From assembly GCA_016508695.1 (NCBI GenBank), contig VNKQ01000004.1:992001-1056000 (forward strand): a DNA stretch of 64,000 nucleotides, written 5' to 3'. Origin of the DNA: Hyphodiscus hymeniophilus (Eukaryota; Ascomycota; Leotiomycetes; Helotiales; Hyphodiscaceae). The notes beneath the pieces are model-generated. The model was not told where the DNA came from. It searched no databases and saw only the letters and a program-made list of their open reading frames with translations. Position numbers and translations under genes: made by a program. This document shows positions 34,873 to 47,213 of this stretch, piece by piece. The first letter of the stretch is position 1, and each line of letters starts with the position of its first letter.

Positions 34873-36306
34873 ACCCCGACATAGCACTCGGCTTTTCGAT
34901 ATGTATCTAGAGCATAGAGGTTCAAACACGCTTATTCTTGGGTTATACCAGAGTGCATTTTTCTCTTTTGTTTCCAGAGTTAATATTAGAGGGAAAGCCA
35001 ATCTCATCTAGTGAAATACCGGGATACATTCAACTGTGATGTCCCTCCAGAAAAACATCGCGGAATGCTATGTCCGAGCTACTCACTCAAACCCTTCACC
35101 AACGACCAGCGTTTGAATATCCACAGATTTAGACAAGGCTGCAGACTGTGAGACCGCGGTCTTATATCTTTTGGCCTCTCCAGGACTCGAAGCCGAAGTG
35201 CGGATAGACTACCGCGCATGACTTTGTCCCTTCTATTTTGATCGCATTTCAGATCCCGCCGTATTCAGGTGATCATGTTAAATCCTGTTGAATTTTTCAA
35301 TGATTCATGCAGAACTACATGCGTTGTCTGTACAGAACGCACGTTTCATATTCAGCAATGGTTGAAGTCCTTCTAAGCTTGCTTGATGTCTCTCATTATG
35401 GTAGAATATCATAAAAATCCACGGTCCAAGAACTTCAAGCAATGGTGCTCACGGTCAAAGTTGAATGACTTCTTGAAAGTTGAGGTAGGGCAGAATTACG
35501 CTGTAGCTGCACGAGACGGGTTGTCAGGGGCCGAACTGAAAGTGAATTTGGTCCGGCAGGGCTGTGGAAGAAGGACGGGGGACCGATTATTTTATTTTAA
35601 TGCAATCCCGCTTATGGTCGTCGTGTAGATACAAGAGCGCGAGCAGCATAAGACTGATCTCTACGTCCTCCTTCAACAGAAAGCAGACCTCTGTACGCCC
35701 TTCACAATGTCTCATAAAAGCTGCTTCTATTTGCCAGCCTTCAGAGACGGCACTGACTGCGCCCACTGCGGAACCTCGAGATTTCATGGATGTTCAAAAG
35801 GAAGATGACCTAGTTCCCCACGCTCGTTTTGTAGCCAAATGTCGACACACTTCTCGCTGTCGAGTGTCGGCTGTATTACTACTGTCCCTGTCGACAATCG
35901 TTTTCGCAGGCAGCCTGAAGTATAGACTACGTGGGAAGATGCAGCTGGAATGAATGATGGAAGATTAACTTAGACACAGTCGTCACAAGCTCCCCGATCA
36001 TGCAAAAACGCTCGCAGATTGCTGCTCCTCCTTGGTGTACTTCCTTCTGGTACGGTTGGTATCTGAAACTGCGGAAATAGAAAGATCGTGGCCTACTTTT
36101 CTAGGAATCGTAACGCGCTATGGTTCATACATTACGGCGACTCGAGGGCTATAATGCTATTCCATGAGAGATCACAGCTCCAGAATCACTCCTGAATGTT
36201 GTTTGTTTCACCAGTCACAAGGTAACAAATACAATGCGAATTGTCTCAGGCAGAGTGCAGGAGGATTCACACAGTCTGCAACATCTGAGCTCGAGACTGA
36301 TCTCGA
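34873..36306. other. Intergenic, about 1.4 kb
   Basis: No recognisable gene. Plus frames at 35383-35628 and 35564-35953 have no family features and poor fungal-protein character. Confidence 0.5.
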
Positions 36307-37313
36307 CTACGCTTTTCGACCCTTCGCCATGAACGCAGTCCTTCGCATGCTCTTCCCTTCTTTCTCAAACACAACCCCCTTCCCGAGTACCACGAAATCG
36401 AAATCCACTCCAACTCCTGCCTCTTCATACATTTTCTTAATATCTTCTTTTGCAAAACCCCAGTGAGTGACCGTATGCGCTGCTGCACTCTCCATATTCT
36501 TGTCCTCTCCATAGCCGTCAGCCCTCTCCTTCTCGCCTTGGTCACCTGCATCATGTGAATGATTGTGATTATGATTGCCGCTATGCCCATGATGATGCGC
36601 ATGGCCATGCCCATGACCGCCCTCCCCAATACCCTCGTGAGGCAGAAAGTCAATAATCAACAACACACCCCCCTTCTTCAACCTCTTCCCCAACGCCTTC
36701 GCCGCGTACGCCGGATCAGTGAAATGATGCCAGCCCATCCCCACAGCCGCAACATCAAAGTCAAAGAACTCCTTTCCTTCAAACGAGGAATCAGGAAGTG
36801 AGGAAGAATCGATGAGGTTCCCAACCACAGCGTGCATTTCAGATTCGGGAATTCCTTGATTGGATGCGCTGGTATTGTATTCGTGGACCATGGAGCTCGA
36901 GATGTCAATTCCGGTAGCTGATGTGATGTATGGTGCTAACGCCTATATTAAAAGTTAACCCTTGGCTTTCATCTTGGCTGACTCTCAAAAAGCCTGGAAA
37001 GCCTGGAAAGGTGCAGGAGAAGGCGGGGGAAAGAAGGACTAACACGTGACACCAATCCTGTCCCACAAGCATAATCTAGCAGTCGGACATTGTTAAGAGA
37101 ATTTGATTCATCTTCTTCATCAATCCAGTCAATGCCTATCCAGTCCCTTCTGACTTGGATCTCTTCGATGATTTGAAGGATGGTTTTGCTGAATTTGCTG
37201 TTGTAGGTTGAGGCTGAATTGCTTGGGCCATGAGATTAGAACTTTGGAAATGTTGGGCAAGATATGAAGACCTACTTGAAGTGATCACGATTCTTCTCAG
37301 CCCAGTCGACCAT
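36307..37313 (-). CDS. SAM-dependent methyltransferase (class I) with His-rich loop
   Basis: Three exons (37313-37276, 37221-37044, 36942-36307) give 283 residues. The start MVDWAEKNRDHFN is the short N-terminal helix usual in this fungal group. Motif I is LLDYACGTGLVS (SAM binding), followed by TGIDISSSMVHEYN (acidic residue after strand 2), FDVAAVGMGWHHF and LKKGGVLLIIDFL. Between strand 5 and the C-terminal domain lies an insertion with runs of Gly-His and Asn-His (about 13 histidines in 30 residues) that could bind metal. Family members methylate small molecules or quinone-like substrates; the target is unknown. Intron 2 (101 bp) separates motif I from the rest, starting GTTAGT. No targeting signal is seen. 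Confidence 0.87.
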
Positions 37314-37889
37314 ACTTGCTGTACTTCTGATTTTATAATAAAAGGCTTTGAGTTGGAAAATGGGTGTTGCTTGTTGCTTGAAAGAGGGCTGGACATGTAT
37401 TTATGAATGTCGTCCAGACACGCGGGGAGTTTTCGGCCCCTTTTTAGAATGCCCACAAGCGAAACCGCCCCTGATTGGTCCCAATAGTTCCACTCTCCTC
37501 GTACTCTTTCGAGTCTCTACCTACTAGGTAGCTGTTACGGGAGCACTGCTTTGAATAACCGCAGTGTTGATTCACGCAATTTGCATAGTAAAGTCTGATT
37601 GATTTTTTCCAGGGAACATGCCAAAGATTTGTCTATTAAACACTCGCAAATTTCATAGAAATGCTTTTCTTGGGCTTAGATCTGGAGAATTGCTTTGATT
37701 ATTCTTGTCAGAATTTACCAACATACCTGGAAACTCCCCGAAACTAGAACCCATTTTGTCCTGTAGTGAAGCTGTGCTCTACAATCTTTTGTGCCTCCGA
37801 CTTAGTACAATTTAGATTCATTACTTGATCATTCTACATCAAAGCGTGAACTCTTCATCGTCCGCTATATCTGCTTCTGCATACTTGAC
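37314..37889. other. Methyltransferase promoter and transporter 3' flank
   Basis: 576 bp; contains the perfect palindrome-like ctacctactaggtag near 37518. No gene recognised. Confidence 0.55.
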
Positions 37890-39580
37890 TCATTTCTTTG
37901 GCTCCTCTTGTACCCGCATTTCCACATCACTTTCGCCAACCCCTGTTTCGCTACCACTCATCTCTTGTATTTGCGGCTTCTCATCAGGTCGAGTCAGGCC
38001 CTTGTCCTTGATTAAAAAGCACAACAATAGACACACCGCCATAATCGGTACCCATACAACGAATACTGCTCTAGAACCAGACATATAAGCGTCCAGAACC
38101 TCCTCCTTCTGAACACTCGTCAATGAGGACAGATCCGGAACTCGCAGAATAGATGCCAGGATCTGCTCCTCGAAGTTCGTCGGTAGTGGCGTAGACAGAG
38201 TCTTCAGTTTCCCCTTCAATACATTTGAGAGCACAGCAGCAGACAAGGCGAGACCAACTGAGCCACCTAAAGCTCTGAGGAAATTTCGAACACCGATCAC
38301 AACTGCCCGATCACGCTTTAGCGAGTGAGCTTGAGCGGCGACTAGTGTAGGTTGGAAGACAAGTCCGACGCCTGCCCCCTCTATGAGCAGGATGATCACC
38401 AACTCCCATCTTGGGGTTGTCCTGCTGAAAAGCAGAATGAGCCCTGTTCCAAGTGTCCATAGAGCATATCCAGACCAGATAACCTCCCCATAACGCTTCA
38501 ACCGAGAGACATACTGTCCAGAGAGAATCGAGAAGAATGATTGACCGGCAACGAACGGGATTGTGAGTGCTGCGGAGAGCAGTGGCGAGAATTGGCGAGC
38601 GTTCTGGTAATAAATCGGGAGATAGTACAGATGAGAGTAGTACACGATGCCAAAGAGGAAGTTCTGGATGAGGATGGCGCAAACAGCTGGATTTTTGAAG
38701 ACATATAATGGCATCATGGGCATCACCGCCCACTTCCATTCAACAAGAATGAACAACACCGCTGAGATAGAGCCAAGGGTGAGCATGGATATCACCATAG
38801 GACTGTTCCATTCAAAATACGTTCCGCCACCCGAAATGGGGATGAGCAACAGCAAGATTGCCACGGACGAAGTAGCGACGCCGTAATAATCGATGACTCG
38901 GATTTTGTCCTTTATTTCTCCATGAACTTTGCTTGGAGGTAGTGTAATTGCAACGATGGTTCCACTGAAAATGGCCAACGGACAGATGCACCAAAACAGT
39001 CCTCTCCATGTCGATTTCTCGACAAATGCAGCAGCTAGGAAGGGGCCAATTGTATTTCCGAGACCGACACAAGATCCCAGAATTCCTTGGTATCTTAGAA
39101 AGTTAAAGATATTAGCACAAGCTAGGAGCAGGTGATGTACTTTACTCACTTTCCACGGTTTTCAAGAGTGACGATATCTGATACAATCATCATCGTTAAC
39201 GCGGTTATCCCACCCTGGCCGACGCCCGAAATTCCACGAAAAGCGTAGAGCTGCGGGCCGGTCTTTGCAAATCCACATAGCAAGTCTCCCAAAGCGAGAC
39301 ATCCAATGGCTGACAAGAAGACAATCTTCCTCCCAACAATATCTGAGAGACGTCCATACAGAACCTGGAAAACGGTATTGGCGATCAAGCCTGAAGTACC
39401 CGCCCACGATATCGTCGTTGCTGCATGAAGATCCGCTCCTATCGTGGGCAGAGCAATGCCGACTGAGTTCTGATCAATGAAGCAAATGAGTAGAGCAAAG
39501 GCAAGACCGCAAAATACAACGATTAGTTTTGCCTTTGGCAGGATATTGGTGTCGATTCGGACCAGATCATTGCCTGACAT
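37890..39580 (-). CDS. MFS drug:H+ antiporter, DHA2 (14-TMS) type
   Basis: Two exons (39580-39150 and 39093-37890) give 544 residues. Hydrophobic segments fit fourteen helices. Motifs of the family are visible: IDQNSVGIALPTI in helix 1, GRLSDIVGRK (motif A, loop 2-3), YAFRGISGVGQGG (motif B region) and GSCVGLGNTIGPFLAA (motif C, the antiporter motif in helix 5). The protein exports drugs or metabolites across the plasma or vacuolar membrane in exchange for protons. The C-terminal tail is acidic and cytoplasmic. The start is the ATG of MSGNDLVRID; an upstream ATG at 39591 is in another frame. No biosynthetic genes surround it, so a general detoxification role is more likely than a cluster-specific exporter. 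Confidence 0.9.
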
Positions 39581-40714
39581 GGCGTTTGCATGGTACAAAA
39601 TGGCTTAGAATTCCAGATGCTGAGAATCTCACCATCCACAATTGCCTTTCCTCCAAGAGAATACTGTCTGCGTAACAGAGAGGTAAAGACATCTTGACCA
39701 GAGGAAAAAATAATTTGGGAATGCAAGGAACGGTTAGATCGGCACAGGCCGACTAGTAGATCATGGCAGACTTCTGGAGCATGAAGCATCGACATCTTCT
39801 AGAGCTAGGCTAAAAGAAACCAAAAGATGCGTATTTCCGTGTTTATGTTCAAGGCTCAAGCCCCGATAATCGCAGCTTCTGAGTAGCTTTCAACGTACAT
39901 CGGGCGTGCGTGTCAAGCTATTCCGGCAGTTGGAACCACCAGAAACGACGTTGTCGCAATGTCGGAAGTCCGAGCGAGAAACGCACCAGACGTGGTCCAC
40001 TTCGGCGATTGAAGCGACCTCGAGCTACGAATCACAACGAGCATCTGATCTGATTGCGCGGGGTAATGTCAACATTCTACATCTGGCAAAAGATATACAA
40101 TCCAGTACAGTAGTAGAAGATGCACTCCCCTGCGAATTGCGAATCGCCTACCGAAGTTCGCTCTTCCTATTGATATGTAGCGGTGCAAGTACTGACATAT
40201 ATGCCACAAGGCGGAAAATCTCGATGGCCCAATCCGCGAAGAACAACCGTGCTTCTGGATTGAATCAAGAGGAGTTTATTAGCCGATCACTAGCTATGGA
40301 CATATCAGTACCAATGCCATTTGAGAAACAGCAAGTGACAAAAGGGTTTCCGGTGCTTGATTTCGTGGAAGGGGCTACATCCTCGACTCGACTTGATGGT
40401 ATGTCAAAGACCGGCCGAAGTACACGCGAAAGCGCAGCAGCACGTACTTCTACAGTTATGCGCAGAGAATATTACTTCCAAGAGGAGCCTCTATCATTGA
40501 CTGAATAGACTCACACAGTTTTATGTATGGGAAAGTCGTATAGCCTTGCATCCAGCCTTGCACTAGTATCGTAAGCGAATCTTCAACGCGTGGGCTTGCT
40601 TGCCTGCTTTACCAAACGGCATTAATAACTCCAACACACTTCCCAAAACCCTCATTCTATTTATTGATTGGATCTCTGAAGAACGAGTTCTTTTTCTCCC
40701 AAAGAGCCTCCACA
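39581..40714. other. Intergenic upstream of two divergent genes
   Basis: About 1.1 kb between the MFS and RING genes. A 200-codon plus frame (39906-40508) starts with GTG, has no early ATG and shows no domain, so it is treated as non-coding. No zinc-cluster regulator motif was found. Confidence 0.45.
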
Positions 40715-41510
40715 ATGGCAAATCCCTATGAAGGTACCCTACACGCTCCCCCTCTCCTCCCCTCCTCTCTTATTCCACTAACCTACTCTAGTCGAGCACG
40801 GCATCAAAGCCACCTCTAGAGCGCGAACCCGTAGACCATCAATGTCCTCATTCTTCAACCATCTATCCCAAGTCGAGACCGAAAATATACCCGCCCACGC
40901 ACACAACAATCCCCATGCCACACCCACGCCGGTCGACGTCGCAGCCGCAAGCCGTCTCCTACAAGACCAGTACTATACCTTACGCCAGGACGCTCCCGAT
41001 GAACGGAACGCTGCGCTTTTGGATATGTTGATCGAAGCGGTGCAGTCTAGTATTGATGCGCCACCGGCGACGGTCGAGGGTGTGCCACAGAGTTATTTGG
41101 ATAGTCTGGAAAGAGTGCCTAAGAAGCAGTTGAAAAAGAGTGATAGTTGTCCAATTTGCGGGGAGGCTTTTCTGGTATGTATTTCTAGCCGTGTAGAGCT
41201 TTCAAACCACTGCAGCTTGCTGGCTGGTTTTGGTACTTTTGAGGGACTATGAGCTCTTGTAACAGCCTCGAGAACTGCTTCGGGAGCCAATGCTAATTCG
41301 TATCTCTTGCAGGATGACGAGTATCCCTTGGTGGTAGAGCTACCATGCCATAAGACCCATCGCTTCGATCTGGATTGTGTTGGTCCTTGGTTGAGGTTGA
41401 ATGGAACGTGTCCGCTAGATCGGAAAGACTTGATGAAGAAGAAAGAGGTCGTCAAGGCACAGATTGACGACGAAGAGGATGAAGAAGACTATGATCGCAT
41501 GTATGCATAA
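40715..41510 (+). CDS. RING-H2 type zinc-finger protein
   Basis: Three exons (40715-40733, 40792-41174, 41313-41510) give 199 residues. The N-terminal 120 residues are of low complexity, then helical. The RING begins SCPICGEAFL at the end of exon 2 and continues in exon 3 with LPCHKTHRFDLDCVGPWL and TCPLDRKDL, so the intron divides the metal-binding site. The ligand order Cys-Cys..Cys-His..His..Cys..Cys is a compact RING-H2. A ubiquitin-ligase function is inferred. The tail is acidic (DDEEDEEDYDRMYA). The first coding exon has only 19 bases. The substrate is unknown; no transmembrane segment is present. Confidence 0.85.
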
Positions 41511-42355
41511 ATTATGTCTTACAGATCTGGTCGCTATGTGGAAGGGCGATCGCTCTGGCGTGGTTGGTTTGGTGAAGGTGTGTTGATTAGCGCTTTCTCT
41601 ACTTTATATTGTGTTGATGCTATTTGCATAAGCATGGCGTTCGGGGCATGTCGATGGATTGAAGAAGCCTTGAATCAAGAAGAGCCCTCTGGCTGTTATT
41701 CTTTCTCCACGCACCTGGAAAGCAGTAGTCTGGCGACGAGAATACTCAAGCAGACAGTGATGGAAGCTACATATGTGCAATCTCCAACCGATATTGCGTT
41801 TTCCTGCGGTGGTCTGGATTGGTATCCACGTCTATGCTGGATAAAGGACACCGGTTCAATCAGACTTTTGAGAACTTGTTAGAGCAACATCTTGCACCAG
41901 AAGTTTCAATACAGGCTGGTCTCTAATTCCAAAACTTAGGTGCCTTATTACCGTTTTTAAAAGCTCTGGACTATCATCATGTAGTAACTTCTGGAGCCCT
42001 TGAGCAGGCCAAACACAGAGTTCATTCAATCAGCAATCGAGGGGAATGGATTCGTGCCATCCATCTCAGTACCTGATAACTCGATGATTTTTGAGCGATT
42101 GGGTCCAGATCTCCAAGTCTGGTCACTGACTTGTCTAAGAAACTCGGTGATGGCGCACTTGGATCAAGGCAAGCTTTCACATATCCTTTACAGATCTGTT
42201 CGCCACACGATTATGACATTTGTGGTTTGAAATCATTTAAAGGTGCCTATTAGACGGTATAGAGAACATGCAGCAAATGTGCCCCTCATTCTCCCATCTA
42301 TGATCCCCTTATGCTTGTGTAGACGTAAAACTCCACCCCAAAATCCAAACTCAAT
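41511..42355. other. Convergent 3' flanks, 0.85 kb
   Basis: No gene recognised. The plus frames at 41514-41882 and 42000-42230 lack any family feature. Confidence 0.55.
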
Positions 42356-43135
42356 CTATGCCTTGCCCTCTTGACTCTGCACGTACTTGTACGCACCAAA
42401 AGCTGCAGCACCACCAAGGAGAATGATAGCGTAAAGACCGAGGCCCAGGCCGGATGAAGTGGAGGTTGAGGAAGCGGAGGCTGTAACTGGAGCGATTTTG
42501 GGTTTTGGGTCTCCTTCCTATTTGTGGCAAAAGAAAAAGGTTAGAGATTGGGCCGATAAGAAAGGTCTACCGGAAGATGGATCAGTGAAATAGGGGAGAT
42601 ATACCTGGCGCTTCAATGTCCCAATCAACAAACCCTCAAGGATCTCTCGCGCTTCGTCGCTGTGCCCAACATCCTCAAAGGCCTCGGTTGCGTCTTGTCC
42701 ACCGACATCGAGCAGAACTTCCTCTCCACCTCTACGAATAAATTAGCATACAGTTTGCACCTGTTGTGTTGACCGTAGATAAGATAAGGGGACAAGGCAT
42801 GGTGAGACAAAAGTGAGGGCAATCGGCCAGAAAAAGGACGTTGGTTGTGCTGTAAATCCCAATCGTCCACCATTCGACAGAAGATCCCCTATTCATGGCA
42901 TTCAAATATCCTTTGTCCATCCGCCATCCGCTATCAGTCGTCTGTTGCTTGCCCTTGCCAAATCTGAACATCTGCAACTCCTATCTCAACCATCCCAACG
43001 AATGAATAAAACGCCGACTCACGGATGCTCATCAACGAAGCTGCTAGAATCGTAGACCTTGTCGTGGATGACCAAATAAAGATCCTTCTTTGCCGAATGG
43101 GCAGAGACCTCTGCGTAGGTGAGTTCTTTCGACAT
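42356..43135 (-). CDS. cyb5: Cytochrome b5, tail-anchored
   Basis: Three exons (43135-43023, 42731-42605, 42517-42356) give 133 residues. The haem motif HPGGEEVLL is split by the first intron (CC|A). The second haem histidine is in DVGHSDEA, at normal spacing. The C-terminus GLGLYAIILLGGAAAFGAYK is a single hydrophobic helix followed by a short polar tail, typical of ER tail-anchored b5. The protein passes electrons to fatty-acid desaturases, sterol enzymes and P450s. The start MSKELTYAEV has the usual length before the first conserved strand; an in-frame upstream Met (43246) would add 37 residues and is unlikely. Confidence 0.95.
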
Positions 43136-44039
43136 GCTGACGGCGTTTATATTTGTTTGGTTTGTCGGTCTCACTGAGTCTGTCAATCGTGGAAGAAATT
43201 GAGGATTGACCAATAGAGACGCTGAGGGTCGTACAGGAATGGCCAAAAAAAATGCCGCTGGGAAGAACAGGTCTTGGGGTGGAGCGGTGTTGTGCAGAAG
43301 ATCTGACGGTTTGTTATTAAAAAGACTAAAGCTTTCCGAAAGTTGAATCCCCCCATTTCCCTGGGAAACGACACCTATTTCGGCTTAGAATTGTCGTGCC
43401 GTGATTGGGTCCCTTGGAGGGATGTGGCCTTGCTCTCACATGCGATGGAGCCGAGAATTACCAGGCAGGGCTTCGCTCGATTCGGAATTCCCACTTGCAG
43501 ATGTCTTGTGGCGGTAAGATGGTTACCCCATTTTGCCGTCCTACAATCCCGCTCTACCAGACGGCGAGTCCAGGACTCAGTCCAGAATGCCGTTGAAGCT
43601 ATCCGCAAGGCTGCCTTCCCGATTTACCTCCGACGGCCGACGGGTAGCAGAGGAGACCTTCTTGTCACAGCTTATCAGTCTGTTGGTAAGTTTACAATGA
43701 GTCTACTCGGTGCGTGGTTCTTTTGGAGGAAGTCTCAGAAATCTCATTCACGTAGCTCAAATTGTAGCTGCAGCCTCAAGAAGACTTGCCAAATTACCGA
43801 GTCTATGTACACCGTCTCCGGAGCACGAGTAATAGTATTCAGCTTCTGTTTGGACGCAAATAGATTTGAAGTCCCGCCGTGGGTTTCCTTTACTCGCCAT
43901 GTTGCACAATTCAAAAAGCATGGTCACCTAGGTGTGACATGCTCAAAGAACAGTCGTCCTGCATCGGGAAAAGTGCCCAACAAGCAACAGAAGACAGTTT
44001 TGACGAGCAAAATAGTGTTCTGGACTACCATCTACCAAG
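43136..44039. other. Cytochrome b5 promoter and capping-protein 3' flank
   Basis: 904 bp. A long plus-strand open frame crosses most of it and is listed as a weak candidate. Otherwise nothing was recognised. Confidence 0.45.
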
Positions 44040-44122
44040 CTACCTCCTCGAACTGCCGCCCCCTATATCTTGACCAAGTCTGTAGCCCGCGATTTTGTCC
44101 CACTCGATCTTCTGTCTCGTAA
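43445..44122 (+). CDS. Unassigned long open frame (weak candidate)
   Basis: The frame is open from 43343 to 44122; the first ATG is at 43445, leaving 225 residues. The frame is longer than expected by chance in this composition. The translation is rich in Ser, Arg and Cys with no domain I recognise, and its end overlaps the capping-protein last exon on the other strand. It may be chance, an antisense transcript or a lineage-specific gene. Confidence 0.2.
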   Translation: MEPRITRQGFARFGIPTCRCLVAVRWLPHFAVLQSRSTRRRVQDSVQNAVEAIRKAAFPIYLRRPTGSRGDLLVTAYQSVGKFTMSLLGAWFFWRKSQKSHSRSSNCSCSLKKTCQITESMYTVSGARVIVFSFCLDANRFEVPPWVSFTRHVAQFKKHGHLGVTCSKNSRPASGKVPNKQQKTVLTSKIVFWTTIYQATSSNCRPLYLDQVCSPRFCPTRSSVS

Positions 44123-45161
44123 TTGGTAATTGTCTTCTCAAACCCTTGAATGCTCCTTCACTCAAGCTGTTGAAGCCCTTGTTTAGCTCCTCTTGGTACT
44201 TTTTTTCCGTAACAGTAATTTCCCGAATAATCGTCGTCGCAGAGCCAGAGGAGATCGACACCGAAACAGGCTTGTTCGTCAATAGACGCACATTGCCATC
44301 CTCGTAATAGTGGACATCGACTTTGAGACTGCCGACTAAGGAGGAGGATGAGGGGTCGTAGATGTAGAGTGAGCGCCAGCGTCCATTCCTACTCCTGGTT
44401 AGTAACTTGCGAAGATTGGAAGAAGTGTAGCTAACCAGAAGTTATTGGGGCTGTATTTGTTGGCGACCGCTAAGATTGCTATTTTCGAGTCCCCTTCGAT
44501 AGGATACACTCCGTATGAGGCACTTGGGTAATGTTCCTTGACGTGAGTACCTAACGATTTTAAAAGGGATTTGCTGCGGATTGTCAGAATTTATTGAATA
44601 CAAAAGAGTTGGAAACTTACACAAGATCAGAGTGGCTGCTTTCTAGAACGTAACTCTGAGTTCCACTTGCTTTCTGTTCATTGATCAGCCCTCTCGTCTT
44701 TCTCTGGCCCGGTATGAATGTACCTGTGTGCTGTGATCGAAAGCGAAGCTGGATGAGCTTTCGACATCGTAATATCTTCCATCTCCTAAAGAGTTATGGG
44801 AGCTAACTATGACCTTACGCTCAAGTCAGCCTCATGCCTCCTGGAATCCGCGGGCTCAAACTAACACTTTGACTGCTACCAGGCAGCTTAATTGTCGCAA
44901 ACTGCTCCTCATTGTATTTCTCGAATGCAGGCCCAAGTTGCGAAATAAGAGTCGGGCTCGAAACGGTGAGTGCCTTGATATCTAATACCAGGCTTCAGCA
45001 ATCGATCTGCAAATTGTGGTTGGAAAAGGGCGTTCTACCAGCAATCACATCTGCGAGCTTGGAAGAGGTCAGCACGTTTCAAGAAGGGAAGAACTATCAT
45101 TTACCTCTCCTGGAGGGGCTCCCTCAACGAAGGCAGATACTGTGGCGAGTTGGGAGGCCAT
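44040..45161 (-). CDS. cap1: F-actin capping protein subunit alpha
   Basis: Seven exons (45161-45105, 45057-45039, 44981-44866, 44813-44724, 44673-44621, 44573-44436, 44388-44040) sum to 273 residues, near the human 286. Recognised blocks are NNFWNGRWRS, DVHYYEDGNVRL and the C-terminal LRRQLPITRQKIEWDKI, all typical of the alpha chain. With the beta subunit the protein caps the barbed ends of actin filaments at cortical patches. The C-terminal tail after the conserved helix ends GGGSSRR. The 19-base second exon is only supported by phase and homology to LADVIADIKAL, but every junction closes in frame. Confidence 0.95.
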
Positions 45162-45583
45162 TGTAGGTCTTAGTTTTTGATTCAGAAGATCAAGCCTCAA
45201 TCATTGAGCCTTGGAACTACCAGCTTCAAACGCGTGGACTCTGGAAGGGAGTGGGAAGCGAAGTTCACACCCCGCAACACGTGATCAGTCCATTTTCCTT
45301 TTGGAGGATGTTTTCAACACCAACTTTAGGGAAAAGATTGGTTAATTCGTTTTGTTTGAGTGATAAAAACATTATTCAGAGCACGTCAATTTGTTTGGGA
45401 TAGATTTCACCCAAAGCGGACATGTCTCTTCTCATAACTGGAGCTTTTGCATCTACGGCTGAGCACGGTCGTCTCTTCACGACGGAGTTGGCAGCGTTCC
45501 GCCGATCTCCACATCATCTTACAATCCGAAGCACTTCTTCTCAGCCTTTGCGACTATAATTCCAACCATTCAACTCGTCAACC
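45162..45583. other. Divergent promoter between capping protein and BSD gene
   Basis: About 0.42 kb head-to-head spacer. No additional feature recognised. Confidence 0.6.
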
Positions 45584-46947
45584 ATGGACCTTGCATACGA
45601 TCATATTCAAGAGGAGGCACTCTCGCCAGAAAAGGCTGCTGCGGCCTCGACTGAGGAGAAGAAACCCGAAACAACGCTCAATGCGGACTTCCAAGAGGCG
45701 TACAAAGCTATTTCCTCCAGTCCTTGGGGTGCCAAATTGGGAGGTTTCTTTGGGAGTGTTGTGAAGCAGGTATTGAACCTCTGAGAGGAGTTATGATTAG
45801 GATGGCTGCTAAGTTAAGATAGGGTGAATCTGTCTACAAAGAAGCGCAGCAAGAACTGTCTCTTGTAGGCGAGGAAGCTACCAAGGGTTTCACGGATCTA
45901 CGATCCTCTATCGTCAACCGAACTCGATCTCTCTCACAAGCTCAGACTATTGCGAACGATCAGGATACGAAGGATAAGGAGGCAAAAGAACTGTCGACTG
46001 AGGAAGCACTCAAGGAATCCGAGGGCGTTCTTGCTAGGCTTCGAACGGAAGCAGCTAAGAGGTTGAAGGAAATCGAGAAAGCGGAAGATGCGGCGGACGA
46101 GGCTCTTCTGAAGTTTGGGACAAACATCCGCAACTTTTTGCGAGATGCGGTTAGCATTGCCCCGCCGTCAGAGGACGCCACAGAAGGCAGTGCCGTTTTG
46201 TTCGAGAGCAAAGATGCGCAGGGAAAGAGAGTGATTCACACCACCCGGTTCGATGCTCAACTCCACGTTATTCACTCTTCTCTGAATAGCTTTACCAAGG
46301 ATCCTGCAAGTGCAGAATACGAGCCGTGGACCAAGACATTCAATGTAGAAAGCAAGACGGATGATATCAGTAAGGACTTGGAGAATTTCGGCGAGTTGAG
46401 AGCGTCCATGGAGAAACTGGTCCCGGACAAAGTCACATATGAGGAATTCTGGAAGCGTTACTATTTCCTCCGACATAGCATTGAGACTGCTGAAGCACGG
46501 AGAAAAGACTTGCTCAAAGGTACGGCTACATTGCCTCTTGAACACTTTTGAACTTTGGGCAACCTTATTTGCTTAGTTTGCTTGAGCCAGCGAGATAAGT
46601 GTTTCAAAAACTGCTGCTAATTATGAACAGGAGCAGCCGCGAGCGCAGAGGAGGAGGTTGGATGGGACGAAGATTCCGATGATGAAGCCGCTAGCAAAGC
46701 TAAACCAAAGCTTGAAGCAGGACGGCCTATATCGACTGAGTCCTCAACTACCCTCCATCCAGCTACTCAAGACCCCTCATATCTTCAAACAGATGAGAAG
46801 CGTAAGTCTCATGACGAAAAGTCCCAAGCAGGCAGTGATGGGAGTTATGACGTGGTTGGTGCTGCCTCTGGTGCTCCTAGCCATGCACCAGGAAGTCCCA
46901 AAGAATCTCGCAAGGGCGATGATAGCGAAGAAGAGGATTGGGAGTGA
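45584..46947 (+). CDS. BSD-domain protein
   Basis: Three exons (45584-45769, 45823-46519, 46631-46947) give 399 residues. The N-terminal part resembles synapse-associated-protein-1-like proteins (KLGGFFGSVVKQGESVY, then a long charged helix). The BSD domain spans about residues 235-285 with YEEFWKRYYFLRH, including the paired aromatic residues (FW, YYF) that define it. The C-terminus is acidic and ends EEEDWE. The domain also occurs in TFIIH p62 and DOS2-like proteins. A molecular function for the stand-alone fungal proteins is not established. The region 45963-46090 is strongly alpha-helical, a likely coiled coil. Confidence 0.85.
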
Positions 46948-47213
46948 GTGACGATTAAGACATCACTCATGAGTGTCTATACTTCATGGGGATCAACAGG
47001 CGTTTTGATAGCTAGCCCGCGGGATTGTTGGGCTCATGGCGTTATGGCTTCATGTTTTCTGTTCTACCGTTGCTTTCATGATCCTGCATTACCTGTAGAA
47101 AGGACATCTTGCAATCCAGATATACCCTTGAACGCCACCTGTGCAATCCTGTTATAGCTATTTTTGGGCTCTTGTCCAATTCCTTCAATCTTCCTTTTCT
47201 CTTTTGAAATATT
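46948..47213. other. Convergent spacer
   Basis: 266 bp between the BSD and TSR2 stop codons; nothing recognised. Confidence 0.6.

Noticed and set aside
39906..40508. 200-codon plus-strand open frame between the MFS and RING genes
   Set aside because: It begins with GTG, has no ATG in the first half and no domain-like pattern; a frame of this length can occur by chance in 64 kb.
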